Numbered from the stretch's first letter, positions 1 through 8,100 are shown. The stretch is DNA of 18,118 bases from an uncultured Dorea sp. (GCA_900543415.1 UQRE01000043.1:1-18118); one strand, 5' to 3'. Translations and numbers: made by a program. The notes: generated by a model from the letters alone, not told the origin.

Positions 1-44
1 TGGGGTAATTTTTGTTAGGTGGTCGTTTGGGACCGCCCTAATAT

Positions 45-1714
45 TTGGCGCTTACGAAAAAAGTAATGGAGGATTTAGATTTTTCTGGCTTGTTAGCCAA
101 TTGTTCAGATAAGGGAAGAACCGGGTTTAACCCAATTATGATGTATGCTGTCGTTACTTACGCAAACATGCGAGGGGTTAGAGCTGTTGACCGTATTGTG
201 GAGTTATGTGAAAGAGACCTTGCGTTTATCTGGCTTACCAAAGGACAGAAACCAAAGAGAGATGCGTTCTATGAATTCAAGAATAAAAAACTAACAGCTG
301 ATGTATTGGATGAACTGAACTGTCAGTTTCTTCGCCGTCTGCAAAAAGAAGGACTTGTTACATTAAAATCGCTTTTTATTGATGGAACAAAAATAGAAGC
401 CAATGCAAACCGTTATACATTTGTATGGAGAGGAACGCTCAATTATCATCTTGTGGGATTGTTGGATACCATTGATTCGTTGTATCAGAGGTATAACGTT
501 CTGATTGACGAAAATGAATATAGCGTCAAATACGATATTCCCCATGCTCATATGTTTGTGATTGAAGGAATGGAGAAAGTAAGGGATGTCATTGAAAAGA
601 ACCGGAAACGAAAACTGACAAAGCATAAAAAGTTGTCCAATAATACAATCATCGAAATTGACAATTGTTCTCCGTTGGAGATTCTGAAACTCCAGAAAAA
701 TCTGCTTCAGATCTGCTTCAGATTGCAGAGCAGGAACATATCGCATTTGTTTATGGAAAAGGGAAAAGAAAACCAGAAATCCAGCAACTGTACGAGGAGC
801 TGGAAACCTGTGGTGAACGTCTTATGGGCTATAAGGAATGCTTCGAAATCATGGGAAAAGATCGAAACAGTTATTCCAAAACAGATTTAGAAGCTACATT
901 TATGAGAATGAAAGAAGACCATATGCTAAATGGACAATTAAAAGCAGCATATAACATTCAGATAGCAGTAGAGAATTATTTCATTGTTCAGGCATATGTA
1001 AGTAACGATCGGACAGACTATAATACTCTGATCCCGGTCTTGGAGAAACATAAAAAAGCATTTGGAGCTGTCTTGGAAGAAGTTACGGCAGACAGCGGTT
1101 ATTGTAGTGAAAAGAATCTTCTGTATTTAAAAGAACAGAACATTTCCAGTTACATCAAACTACAGGATCATGAAAGGCGAAAAACACGTGCTTATCTGGA
1201 AGATATTGGGAAGTATTACAACATGAAAACACAGATGTTCGAGGATGAGCTTTATTATGTCTGCCATGACGGAAGAGAACTTCATCATATCAGAACAGAG
1301 ACAAAAGAACAGGCTGGTTACACTCAAACGTTTGAGGTGTATGGATGTTCTGATTGCAGCGGCTGCGAACATAAAGCAAAATGTCTCTATAAATATGATG
1401 CTGAAAAAGATGCAGAGAAAAATAAGGTCATGAAGATCAATGAACAATGGGAAGCTTTAAAAGAAGAATCTCATGCAAACATCCAAAGTGAGAAGGGGAT
1501 TTTGAACCGCCAGATCCGTTCCATTCAAACAGAAGGACATTTTGGGGACATCAAAGAAAATGACGGTTTTCGCCGTTTCAATTACCGGACAGCAAAAAAG
1601 GTATATAAAGAATTCATGCTGTATGCAATTGGAAGAAATATAAATAAATACCATCGTTTTCTTCATGATAAGATCAAGAAATTTGAGGGGAAAAGCGAAG
1701 AAAAGGCTGCTTAG
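45..1714 (+). pseudogene. IS1182-family transposase, frameshifted by an 11-bp duplication
   Basis: Two overlapping reading frames (45-890 and 665-1714) are the two halves of one DDE transposase. The first half has the N-terminal IS1182 region and the FIDGTKIEAN motif carrying the first catalytic aspartate. The second half has the RNSYSKTDLEATFMRMKEDH block, the EVTADSGYCSEKN segment with the second aspartate, a cysteine cluster (CSDCSGCEHKAKC), and the C-terminal IQTEGHFGDIKEN segment with the catalytic glutamate followed by YRTAKKVYKEFMLYAIGRN. Bases 701-711 are repeated exactly at 712-722; removing one copy joins LQKNLLQ to IAEQEH and gives one open frame of 552 residues from the TTG at 45. 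An in-frame TAA at 39-41 blocks any longer N-terminus, and roughly 40 residues usual for the family seem missing. The element is most likely inactive. Confidence 0.88.
701..723 (+). repeat. 11-bp perfect tandem duplication
   Basis: TCTGCTTCAGA occurs at 701-711 and again at 712-722, followed by T. Eleven is not a multiple of three, so the duplication accounts fully for the -1 frame change between the two transposase halves. This is typical of replication slippage. Confidence 0.93.
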
Positions 1715-1780
1715 AAAAAGAGAGCTTTCAAAAAATGCAGTTGAGGGGATTTTGCGCCCTAAAATACATGCATAAAAGAA

Positions 1781-1847
1781 AAAATAAGAATCTCCTGTAG
1801 AAAATCAGGTGTAAAAACACTGATTTTCTACAGGAGATTCTTATTTT
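1781..1847. terminator. 28-bp perfect hairpin, likely bidirectional terminator of the IS
   Basis: Bases 1781-1808 are the exact reverse complement of 1820-1847, with an 11-base loop. The outer end of the stem is A-rich on the left and T-rich on the right, so either strand would give a stem ending in a U-rich stretch. It lies 66 bases after the transposase stop and probably insulates the IS from the genes downstream. A role as an IS end cannot be excluded. Confidence 0.65.
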
Positions 1848-1954
1848 AAGATTTGGAAGCTAAAAAACGGTATTAACCGATAACCCCTTCTTTTTTGTTT
1901 TGAATTTACTATAGAAAATTCCGATAAATATTTCGTTTTATTAAAATTTCCAAT

Positions 1955-1984
1955 TTGATAGAAAAAAAACTTTTTTGTTAGACT
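1955..1984 (+). promoter_or_regulatory. Candidate sigma-A promoter of the first importer operon
   Basis: TTGATA at 1955-1960 and TAGACT at 1979-1984 are 18 bases apart; five and four of six positions fit the consensus. The spacer contains A8-C-T6. Transcription would begin near 1991, about 40 bases before the permease start. The rest of 1848-2033 is very AT-rich and holds no open frame. A short palindrome, GAATTT to AAATTC (1902-1921), may be an operator, but I cannot assign it. A second, weaker pair (TTGAAT 1900, GATAAA 1923) is also present. Confidence 0.4.
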
Positions 1985-2033
1985 GTATTGTGGAAAAAAT
2001 GAATTACACATGAAAAAGTCAGGAGAGCTGCTT

Positions 2034-3107
2034 ATGGCATTAAATAGTGAAAAACATTCAAAAAAGAATATTGATAAGCATCAGCTTGGACAGTTGACGC
2101 GTCAACAGTTACAAGAACTGGAAGAAAAGGAGAAGACCCCGTTTCAAAGGTTTCTTGATTGGGTGATTACCATACTGCCGGCAATCTGTGGCGGAGTTGC
2201 CATGCTGGAATATTGGATGCTGCCCAATGAATATTCAAACGAAAGACCATACACATATGTTGGTTTTTTATGTTTCTTTATTGGACTTTATTTCTTATAT
2301 TTTATCTATGCAGTAATAAAAAAGGCAAGAGGAGATAAAAGCGTTCTGGATACGCTCCGTTATAGAGCTCCGCTTTTTGCCGCATTATTCTTATTGCTGG
2401 CAGGATATGATTATCTGACATTGAAGACAGGAATTTTGACACAGCCGTTTATTCCATGTCTGAATTATGTGCTTAATATTGCATGGATTGACCGGGCTTA
2501 TCTTATTGAGTGTACCTTGCATACACTGAGACTTTTGTTCTTGGGATATTTTTCAGGTGTTGCGCTTGGTCTTGTGACGGGAATTACTTGCGGATATTCT
2601 GAGAAAGTAAGATATTGGGTGAATCCGATATTGAAATTTTTAGGACCGATTCCTACTCCGACATGGATTCCGATTGTTATGGTAGTGGCTACCTCCCTTT
2701 TTAAAGGCGCTGTATTTATCATTGCACTGGGTTCGTGGTTTGCGGTTACCGTTGCCTCTATGACCGGAATTTCTAATGTAGACCGCGGTTATTTTGAAGC
2801 GGCAAGAACGCTTGGAGCATCCAGCAGACAATTAGTGTTCCGTGTGGCAATTCCACATGCAATGCCATCCATCCTTCAGGGCTGCACACAAGCCATGAGT
2901 TCTGCCTGTGTGGCAATTACTGTGGCTGAGATGATGGGAGTAAAAGCAGGGCTTGGCTGGTATATGAACTGGGCAAAATCATGGGCGGCATACGATAAGA
3001 TGTTTGCTGCATTATTTGTAATCTGTATTATTTTTACAATCGTTACAAAAATACTTGACTTGGTAAAACGCCGCGTACTTAGATGGCAGAATGGAGTGGT
3101 GAAATAA
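2034..3107 (+). CDS. ABC transporter permease, SsuC/TauC type, with N-terminal extension
   Basis: This is the inner-membrane channel subunit of an importer of the nitrate/sulfonate/taurine class (BPD_transp_1 fold). The signature EAARTLGASSRQLVFRVAIP lies at residues 255-274 with E255-A-A and G261, the loop that docks on the ATPase. The protein has 357 residues against about 250-270 for usual SsuC proteins. The surplus is a charged N-terminus (1-40) and two extra membrane segments near 42-62 and 74-95, before the helix at 112-127 that resembles the usual first one. I chose ATG 2034 because AGGAGA at 2021-2026 is ideally placed; an ATG at 2010 in the same frame lies upstream of that ribosome site. 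The stop overlaps the start of the ATPase gene (TAATG). Substrate unknown. Confidence 0.88.
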   Translation: MALNSEKHSKKNIDKHQLGQLTRQQLQELEEKEKTPFQRFLDWVITILPAICGGVAMLEYWMLPNEYSNERPYTYVGFLCFFIGLYFLYFIYAVIKKARGDKSVLDTLRYRAPLFAALFLLLAGYDYLTLKTGILTQPFIPCLNYVLNIAWIDRAYLIECTLHTLRLLFLGYFSGVALGLVTGITCGYSEKVRYWVNPILKFLGPIPTPTWIPIVMVVATSLFKGAVFIIALGSWFAVTVASMTGISNVDRGYFEAARTLGASSRQLVFRVAIPHAMPSILQGCTQAMSSACVAITVAEMMGVKAGLGWYMNWAKSWAAYDKMFAALFVICIIFTIVTKILDLVKRRVLRWQNGVVK

Positions 3108-3880
3108 TGACAGAGAGTAAAGTTACTTTAAAACTGGAAAATGTATCAAAAAGTTTTGCGAAAGTCGAAAATGATGAAGTTACTCATGCGTTAAATGAAA
3201 TCTCACTTACAATGCAAAGTGGAGAATTTATTAGTCTGGTAGGACCTTCCGGTTGTGGGAAGTCTACGATTCTTCGTCTGGTGGCAGGATTGATTTTGCC
3301 TACGACAGGTACGATTACTGTGAATGGAGAAGAAATTTCAGAGCCGTCCCCGGAGCGTGGAATGATGTTTCAGAAGGCAACGTTATTTCCATGGCTGACG
3401 GTTGAAAAAAATATCGGATTCAGTCTGAAAATGCAGGGGAAATTAAAAGGAAATGAAGATAAGGTGGAGCGTATGCTTAATGTTATCGGATTAGAATCCT
3501 TTAGAGATGATTATCCAGAGCAGCTGTCCGGTGGTATGGCGCAGAGAGTAGCGCTTGTGCGTTCTCTTATTAATGAGCCTAGTATTTTGCTTTTGGACGA
3601 GCCGTTGGGGGCGTTGGACGCATTTACTCGTATGAATATGCAGGATGAGATTCTGAAGATTTGGCAGGAGAAGGGGCAGCTTGCTATCATGGTAACTCAT
3701 GATGTAGATGAGGCTGTTTATATGGGAACAAGAGTGATTGTTCTGGATGCAAATCCGGGACGTGTTGTGGCAGATATTAAAGTGGACGAAGCTTTTCCGA
3801 GAGACCGTTCTTCCAAAGCATTTGTAGAGTATCGTAATGAAATTCTGAATAAGCTGCATTATGGCGGCAGGGGGAAATAA
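3107..3880 (+). CDS. ABC transporter ATP-binding protein, SsuB/TauB type
   Basis: This cytoplasmic ATPase of 257 residues energises the permease encoded just upstream. Walker A is GPSGCGKST (46-54), the Q-loop glutamine is Q89 in MMFQKATLFPW, the signature is LSGGM (140-144), Walker B is ILLLDEP with D164-E165, and the H-loop is VTHDVDEAV with H198. The FPWLTV segment after the Q-loop and the short C-terminus without a regulatory domain are typical of the SsuB/TauB/NrtD group. The start ATG shares one base with the permease stop, with GGAG at 3093-3096. A longer in-frame start at 3083 would overlap the permease by 25 bases and has no ribosome site. Translational coupling is likely. Confidence 0.9.
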   Translation: MTESKVTLKLENVSKSFAKVENDEVTHALNEISLTMQSGEFISLVGPSGCGKSTILRLVAGLILPTTGTITVNGEEISEPSPERGMMFQKATLFPWLTVEKNIGFSLKMQGKLKGNEDKVERMLNVIGLESFRDDYPEQLSGGMAQRVALVRSLINEPSILLLDEPLGALDAFTRMNMQDEILKIWQEKGQLAIMVTHDVDEAVYMGTRVIVLDANPGRVVADIKVDEAFPRDRSSKAFVEYRNEILNKLHYGGRGK

Positions 3881-3901
3881 CTTCACTTAATTCAATCCTA
3901 C

Positions 3902-3932
3902 AATTATAGAAATGAAAACATTTCTTATAATT
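3902..3932 (+). other. Intercistronic AT-rich hairpin
   Basis: Bases 3902-3914 pair with 3919-3932 with one bulged T and a four-base loop of A. It lies between the ATPase and lipoprotein genes. It could be a partial terminator or a 3'-end stabiliser that sets different levels for the two genes. An ATG inside it (3912) opens a longer frame but is not a plausible start. Confidence 0.45.
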
Positions 3933-3974
3933 TTATGGATATATAAATATTATAGTTTCAAGGAGGAAAGAATC

Positions 3975-5177
3975 ATGAAATTGAAAAACTATAAGCGATT
4001 GGCGTCAGCTGCCCTTGCGGCAGTGATGACTTTATCTTTGGCTGCTTGTGGCACACCGGGGGAACCTTCCGAAGGTTCCAAAGATTCCGGTAAAAAAGAA
4101 GCGTCTGCTAATGTAGAGCGCCCGGAGGCTGTCTCAGAGGAAGACTGGGAAGCGATGCAGAAAGAGCCTGTATTTGGCACAGAGATTAATTATCTGTTTA
4201 ATGGAGGCGCTTGCGTATCTGCAAAATATTTGGCAGAGGTAAACGGTTACTATGAGGAATATGGAATTAATGCAACATATGTAGAAGGTGAATCCGTTGT
4301 TCAGACTGTAGGTACTGGAAAATGTATGTGGGGAACAGACCACATTGCGACAATGCTTGTACCAGTAACAAACGGCGTAGATATGACATTCGTTGCAGGC
4401 GCGCACATTGGATGTAAATCTATTTTCGTTCCGGCAGATAGTGATATTCAGTCCGTTGCTGACTTAAAGGGAAGAACAATCGCTATCCATGATGGAATTG
4501 GTAATTCAGACCAAAACATCTGTTATCGACTGCTTGATGAGTACGGCGTTGATCCGACAAAAGACGTAGAGTTCCTTGATATTGCAGACAGCGCAGCGAC
4601 TGTAGCGGCAATGGAGAACGGAGAAGTAGATGCTTCTATTTTCTCTGATTATTTTGTACTGTCTCAGTATCCAGAGGAGATGCGTATGGTTTGCTCCATC
4701 ACATATAGCCCGGAGTTTCAGGATGAGGCTTGCTGTGTAACAGCGATGAACAATAAGTTTATTAAAGAGAATCCTGTTCATGCAAAATATGTTACAAAAG
4801 CAATCAAACGTGCCGGAGAGTATGCGCGTTTACATTCTAAGGAAGCGGTTCAGCAGATGTATGATACAGATAAGATGACTGGTGAAGTTGAAGACCAGAT
4901 GGCGTTCTGGGATTCTCTCCACTTTGGACTTTCAGATGAATTTACAAAGAAAGCACTTCGGGAAATCGCAGAAGATTATGTACGTCTTGGAATTATCGAG
5001 AACAAAGATTTAACGGTAGATAAGATTATAGAGATGGCATGGACACCGCTTTGCCCGGATGAAGAAATTGAAGGACTTACAGTGGGCGACCCGGTAGAGC
5101 CTGAGGGATTAAAAGTTCCGGTAAAACAGAATGAGAATCCGGTGAAAAAAGAAGGCTTTGGAGAAATTGCAAAGTAA
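3975..5177 (+). CDS. Substrate-binding lipoprotein, NMT1/SsuA-like, cysteine-rich
   Basis: This is a membrane-anchored extracellular binding protein for the first importer. A positively charged N-terminus (KLKNYKR) and hydrophobic stretch end in the lipobox LAAC, with C25 as the lipidated residue, followed by a linker rich in G, S, E and K. The body has SsuA/NMT1-like features: an N-terminal strand INYLFNGG, KYLAEVNGYYEEYGINATYVEG, VADLKGRTIAIHDGIGNSD (about 161-179) and MENGEVDASIFSDYF. The mature protein has eight further cysteines (80, 117, 147, 183, 240, 253, 254, 360), unusual for an exported binding protein. The start at 3975 is set by AGGAGG at 3961-3966. Length is 400 residues, longer than the usual 310-340 because of a linker and a proline/lysine-rich tail. 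Substrate is unknown; thiamine precursors, sulfonates and related compounds are all possible. Confidence 0.85.
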   Translation: MKLKNYKRLASAALAAVMTLSLAACGTPGEPSEGSKDSGKKEASANVERPEAVSEEDWEAMQKEPVFGTEINYLFNGGACVSAKYLAEVNGYYEEYGINATYVEGESVVQTVGTGKCMWGTDHIATMLVPVTNGVDMTFVAGAHIGCKSIFVPADSDIQSVADLKGRTIAIHDGIGNSDQNICYRLLDEYGVDPTKDVEFLDIADSAATVAAMENGEVDASIFSDYFVLSQYPEEMRMVCSITYSPEFQDEACCVTAMNNKFIKENPVHAKYVTKAIKRAGEYARLHSKEAVQQMYDTDKMTGEVEDQMAFWDSLHFGLSDEFTKKALREIAEDYVRLGIIENKDLTVDKIIEMAWTPLCPDEEIEGLTVGDPVEPEGLKVPVKQNENPVKKEGFGEIAK

Positions 5178-5199
5178 GAAGGATTTTGATTGCATTTTT

Positions 5200-5231
5200 A
5201 GAAAGGCTCAGCTTTATAGCGGTGCCTTTCT
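5200..5231 (+). other. Hairpin after the first lipoprotein gene (possible attenuator/terminator)
   Basis: AGAAAGGC (5200-5207) pairs perfectly with GCCTTTCT (5224-5231), with an inner GCT-TTAT-AGC stem at 5211-5220. No clear T-run follows, so termination would be partial at most. Its place between the two importer sets fits a 3' boundary of the first transcript. Confidence 0.5.
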
Positions 5232-5288
5232 TGTACGCTCAACCAATAGACAAAGTCTATAAATAGAATTTCTTATTATAAATATCAA

Positions 5289-5318
5289 TTGGCGCATTTT
5301 TGCAATGGCAGATATAAT
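5289..5318 (+). promoter_or_regulatory. Candidate promoter of the second importer set
   Basis: TTGGCG at 5289-5294 and a perfect TATAAT at 5313-5318 are separated by 18 bases. Transcription would start near 5325, about 50 bases before the ATPase start. The -35 fits four of six positions. Confidence 0.45.
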
Positions 5319-5376
5319 AATTCTGTGCGACATTATTTGCATGAAACTGGCAGGATAATAGAAAGGACCGTACAAA

Positions 5377-6162
5377 ATGAGTGATGTTAAAGTCAGTAAT
5401 GTTTCCTTCTCCTATGCGGGAAGTGACACATTGATTTTGAAAGATATTGATATAGAGGTGTCTGCCGGAGAGTTTGTCTGTATTCTCGGTCAGTCTGGAT
5501 GCGGGAAAAGTACCCTGCTTCGTCTCCTTGCAGGGCTGGAAAAGCCGACAATAGGAGAGATTACCATGGATGGACAGAAGGTGGAAGGCGCCAATCTTGA
5601 GAAGGGCGTCGTATTTCAGGATTACGGTTTATTTCCGTGGATGAAAGCAGGAGAAAATATCATGCTGGCGCTTCGGCAGCGGTTTCCGGGAAAGAATAAA
5701 AAAGAGCTGAAGCAGATTGCTGTAGATATGTTGAGGGCAGTAGGTCTGGATGAGTCTGTATATCAGAAGTTTCCGAAAGAATTATCCGGGGGTATGAAGC
5801 AAAGATGTGCGATTGCACAGGCGTTTAGCATTGACCCGCCGGTGCTTCTTATGGACGAGCCGTTTGGAGCGTTGGATGCAGTGACCCGGGCAAGACTTCA
5901 GGATTTGGTGGCAGAACTTTGGGCAGGACAGACTCCGAAAAAGACTGTGTTTTTCGTCACCCATGATGTAGATGAAGCGCTTCTTCTGGCAAATCGCATT
6001 ATCGTGCTTGGACAGTCTCCAAGTAATATTATTTACGATTGTAAGATTTCGGAAGAAAATCATCCGACAAGAGCAACACAGTTTGAAAATCCAGAGGTTA
6101 TGAAACTTCGCAACGAACTGATTCGCCAGATTAACAAAGATGTTGCAAATCGTATTTCTTAA
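5377..6162 (+). CDS. ABC transporter ATP-binding protein, SsuB/TauB type (second set)
   Basis: This is a second ATPase of the nitrate/sulfonate/taurine import class, 261 residues. Walker A is GQSGCGKST (38-46), the Q-loop is FQDYGLFPWM with Q81, the signature LSGGM is at 136-140, Walker B is VLLMDEP with D160-E161, and the H-loop is VTHDVDEAL with H196. All catalytic elements are present. It resembles the ATPase at 3107-3880 in plan but differs through most of its length, so it is a paralogue and not a recent copy. AAAGGA at 5362-5367 serves the start. It is followed by a lipoprotein and a permease gene in the same direction, giving a complete second importer in the order ATPase-binding protein-permease. 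Confidence 0.9.
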   Translation: MSDVKVSNVSFSYAGSDTLILKDIDIEVSAGEFVCILGQSGCGKSTLLRLLAGLEKPTIGEITMDGQKVEGANLEKGVVFQDYGLFPWMKAGENIMLALRQRFPGKNKKELKQIAVDMLRAVGLDESVYQKFPKELSGGMKQRCAIAQAFSIDPPVLLMDEPFGALDAVTRARLQDLVAELWAGQTPKKTVFFVTHDVDEALLLANRIIVLGQSPSNIIYDCKISEENHPTRATQFENPEVMKLRNELIRQINKDVANRIS

Positions 6163-6219
6163 TGGTATCAGCGGAAATCCGTTTGATATATAGCATAACA
6201 TTTCAGGAGGAAAGAGAAA

Positions 6220-7317
6220 ATGAAAAAGAGAATTTTAGCAGGCATGTTAATTCTTACTATGGCATTTGGCCTTGTAGCATGTTCTGGAAAAGGCTCTGAG
6301 AGCAAAGAAACGAAAGAAAGTACAGAGGGAAATGCACCGGAGCAGAAAACAGTTCGTTGGAACTATGGAACAAGTGGAAATGTGCTCGTAACAATTGCGA
6401 ATGAGAAAGGTTACTTCGAGGATGAAGGAATCGAAATCGAGCCGGTTGAGGCAAATGCAAACGCAGATGCCATGACACTGCTTGCTACAGGTAAAGTTGA
6501 TGTTGTATCTAACGCCGGTACATCTAATCCGCTTCAGCAGATTGCATCCGGTGTAGACATTTCCGTATTCGGCGGACATATGATTGAAGGCTGTATGCCG
6601 GTTGTAGCGAAAAAAGGCGCTGAATGGAATGGTATCGAGTCCTTTATCGGTAAAAAAGTTGCTGTAAACCCAAGTTATTTTGCATTTACAGGAGCAGTTA
6701 TGGACCTTGGATATGACAAGCCTCTGGAAGCGGTTCAGTGGGAAATCTACTCTGATTACAACGATGCTTTGGCAGCAGTTGTACGTGGAGATGTAGCGTA
6801 TGCGCTGATGGGAACAGGACAGAACCTTGCAGTTCAGGAAATGGCAGCTAACGGCGAAATTGATATCGTAAGCTACCAGAGCGAGATTATGGAAAACTAC
6901 TCTTGCTGTCGTATGGTTGCACCGACAGACTGGATTAATGACAATCCAAATACTGTAAAAGCAGTTCTTCGTGCATTGCTTCGCGCACAGTCTTACTATG
7001 AGGCAAACAAAGAAGAAGCAGTTTCTTTACACGCAAAAGCAATTGACGCTACAGAAGAATACGTTGGAGCTTATATGTTAGATGACGAGCATTACTTCGT
7101 AAGCGTAGACCCGTTAAAAGACGGTGTGGTTCGTGCATGGGGTATTCTGGATAAAACAGGTTTCTTGGATGCAAATGCAAAAGAAATCAACATCGAAGAC
7201 CATGTAAATACAACATTATATGAAGAAGCGCTTGCAGAAGCAACCGAAAAGTACGGCAAAGAAGCGCCGGAATTTTATGAGGAAATGGCAGCGTTCTTCG
7301 CAGAACATGATAAATAA
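6220..7317 (+). CDS. Substrate-binding lipoprotein, SsuA/NMT1-like (second set)
   Basis: This is the binding protein of the second importer, 365 residues. The signal peptide (KKR then a hydrophobic run) ends in the lipobox LVAC, with C21 as the lipid anchor, followed by a Ser/Lys/Glu linker. The fold signature includes VRWNYGTSGNVLVTIANEKG, the FEDEGIEIEPVEAN strand, LLATGKVDVVSNAGTSNPLQ and FIGKKVAVNPSYFAF, matching the lobe arrangement of SsuA/NMT1 proteins. The C-terminal part after about residue 230 is helical and acidic. AGGAGG at 6205-6210 gives an optimal start, suggesting high expression as usual for binding proteins. It differs clearly from the lipoprotein at 3975-5177 in length and sequence, so the two sets probably recognise different or related solutes. 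Substrate unknown. Confidence 0.87.
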   Translation: MKKRILAGMLILTMAFGLVACSGKGSESKETKESTEGNAPEQKTVRWNYGTSGNVLVTIANEKGYFEDEGIEIEPVEANANADAMTLLATGKVDVVSNAGTSNPLQQIASGVDISVFGGHMIEGCMPVVAKKGAEWNGIESFIGKKVAVNPSYFAFTGAVMDLGYDKPLEAVQWEIYSDYNDALAAVVRGDVAYALMGTGQNLAVQEMAANGEIDIVSYQSEIMENYSCCRMVAPTDWINDNPNTVKAVLRALLRAQSYYEANKEEAVSLHAKAIDATEEYVGAYMLDDEHYFVSVDPLKDGVVRAWGILDKTGFLDANAKEINIEDHVNTTLYEEALAEATEKYGKEAPEFYEEMAAFFAEHDK

Positions 7318-7341
7318 AACGGATAATCAGGAGATAAGGTT

Positions 7342-8100
7342 ATGAAAGCAATAAAGGAGTTTTTAAAAAAATATTGGATTACATGCTGTATCTTTGCAGG
7401 TCTGGTACTGCTCTATGTGTTCCTGACGGCAAATAAACTGGTAAACCCATATTTGTTTCCTTCACCAGATAAGATTAAGACTGCCTTTATTGACAACAAA
7501 GATATGATGTTTGGAAATGCAGTGGCTTCTTTTAAGCTGCTCATTCCATCCATTATCTTTTCGCTTTTGATTGCACTGGTGTTAGGAACAATTATGGGAA
7601 TGAATCAAAGAATCCGTGAAATTCTGCATCCTGTAATTTACGCATTCAGTGTGGTTCCGTCTATTTTATTATCGCCGTTTGTATTGCTGCTGGCGCCTAC
7701 GCTTTTTTCTGCATCTGTTTTCTTAATCGTTTATAATATTGTGTGGGCAACATTATTTGCGACCATTACCGGGATTATGACAATTGATAAGCGGTATCTG
7801 GATAAAGCGCAGACGTTGGAATTAAAAGGAATAAAGAGAGTAACAAAGGTAATTCTCCCGGCGGCTAGTCCGTCCATTTTGGCGGGCTTTGTCAATTCGC
7901 TGCGAAGCTCTTTTGTAATGTTAGTTTACGCAGAAATGTATGGAGCTGGCGAAGGGATGGGATATTTCGTGAAGAAATATGCAGAACTTGGAATCTTCGC
8001 AAATACATGGGTTGGCTTCGTGTTTATGGTTATTATCCTTGTAGTTGTCATGCAGATATTTGAACAGTTGAAGAAATATTTGCTGAAGTGGACAATGTAG
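7342..8100 (+). CDS. ABC transporter permease, SsuC/TauC type, degenerate EAA loop (second set)
   Basis: This is an inner-membrane permease of 252 residues, close to the normal size of SsuC/TauC, with membrane segments near 12-30, 64-86, 102-119, 121-145, 178-199 and 222-243. The NPYLFPSPDKI segment after the first helix is typical of the group. The cytoplasmic loop that contacts the ATPase reads LDKAQTLELKGIKRVTKVILP at about 153-173: the usual E-A-A is D-K-A and the conserved glycine is E160, while the downstream I-LP-A part is kept. AGGAGATAAGG at 7329-7339 precedes the ATG. The gene lies 24 bases after the lipoprotein gene and completes the second set. It may pair with itself or form a mixed dimer with the first permease. 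Confidence 0.85.
   Translation: MKAIKEFLKKYWITCCIFAGLVLLYVFLTANKLVNPYLFPSPDKIKTAFIDNKDMMFGNAVASFKLLIPSIIFSLLIALVLGTIMGMNQRIREILHPVIYAFSVVPSILLSPFVLLLAPTLFSASVFLIVYNIVWATLFATITGIMTIDKRYLDKAQTLELKGIKRVTKVILPAASPSILAGFVNSLRSSFVMLVYAEMYGAGEGMGYFVKKYAELGIFANTWVGFVFMVIILVVVMQIFEQLKKYLLKWTM

Larger units (their letters stand above)
1..1847 (+). mobile_element. IS1182-family insertion sequence, decayed
   Basis: The stretch consists of a frameshifted IS1182-type transposase, about 65 bases of trailing sequence and a long perfect hairpin at 1781-1847. A smaller hairpin (20-26 paired with 31-37, with one G-T pair) precedes the transposase; this is a common position for structures that limit read-through into IS genes. 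I could not identify matching terminal inverted repeats or a target duplication. The left end is probably outside the window or lost, and the right boundary near 1850 is only a guess. The next gene starts at 2034 with its own promoter-like sequence. Confidence 0.75.

Noticed and set aside
665..890. Programmed -1 frameshift in the transposase
   Set aside because: No canonical slippery heptamer is present in the overlap, and the exact 11-bp duplication explains the shift completely.
1848..2033. Thiamine (TPP) or other riboswitch before the NMT1-like importer
   Set aside because: I looked for the conserved CTGAGA-type core and other known riboswitch cores and found none; the leader is short and AT-rich.
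3912..3974. Longer N-terminus of the first lipoprotein starting at 3912
   Set aside because: The ATG is inside a hairpin, lacks a ribosome site and would place extra residues before a normal lipoprotein signal; AGGAGG fits ATG 3975.
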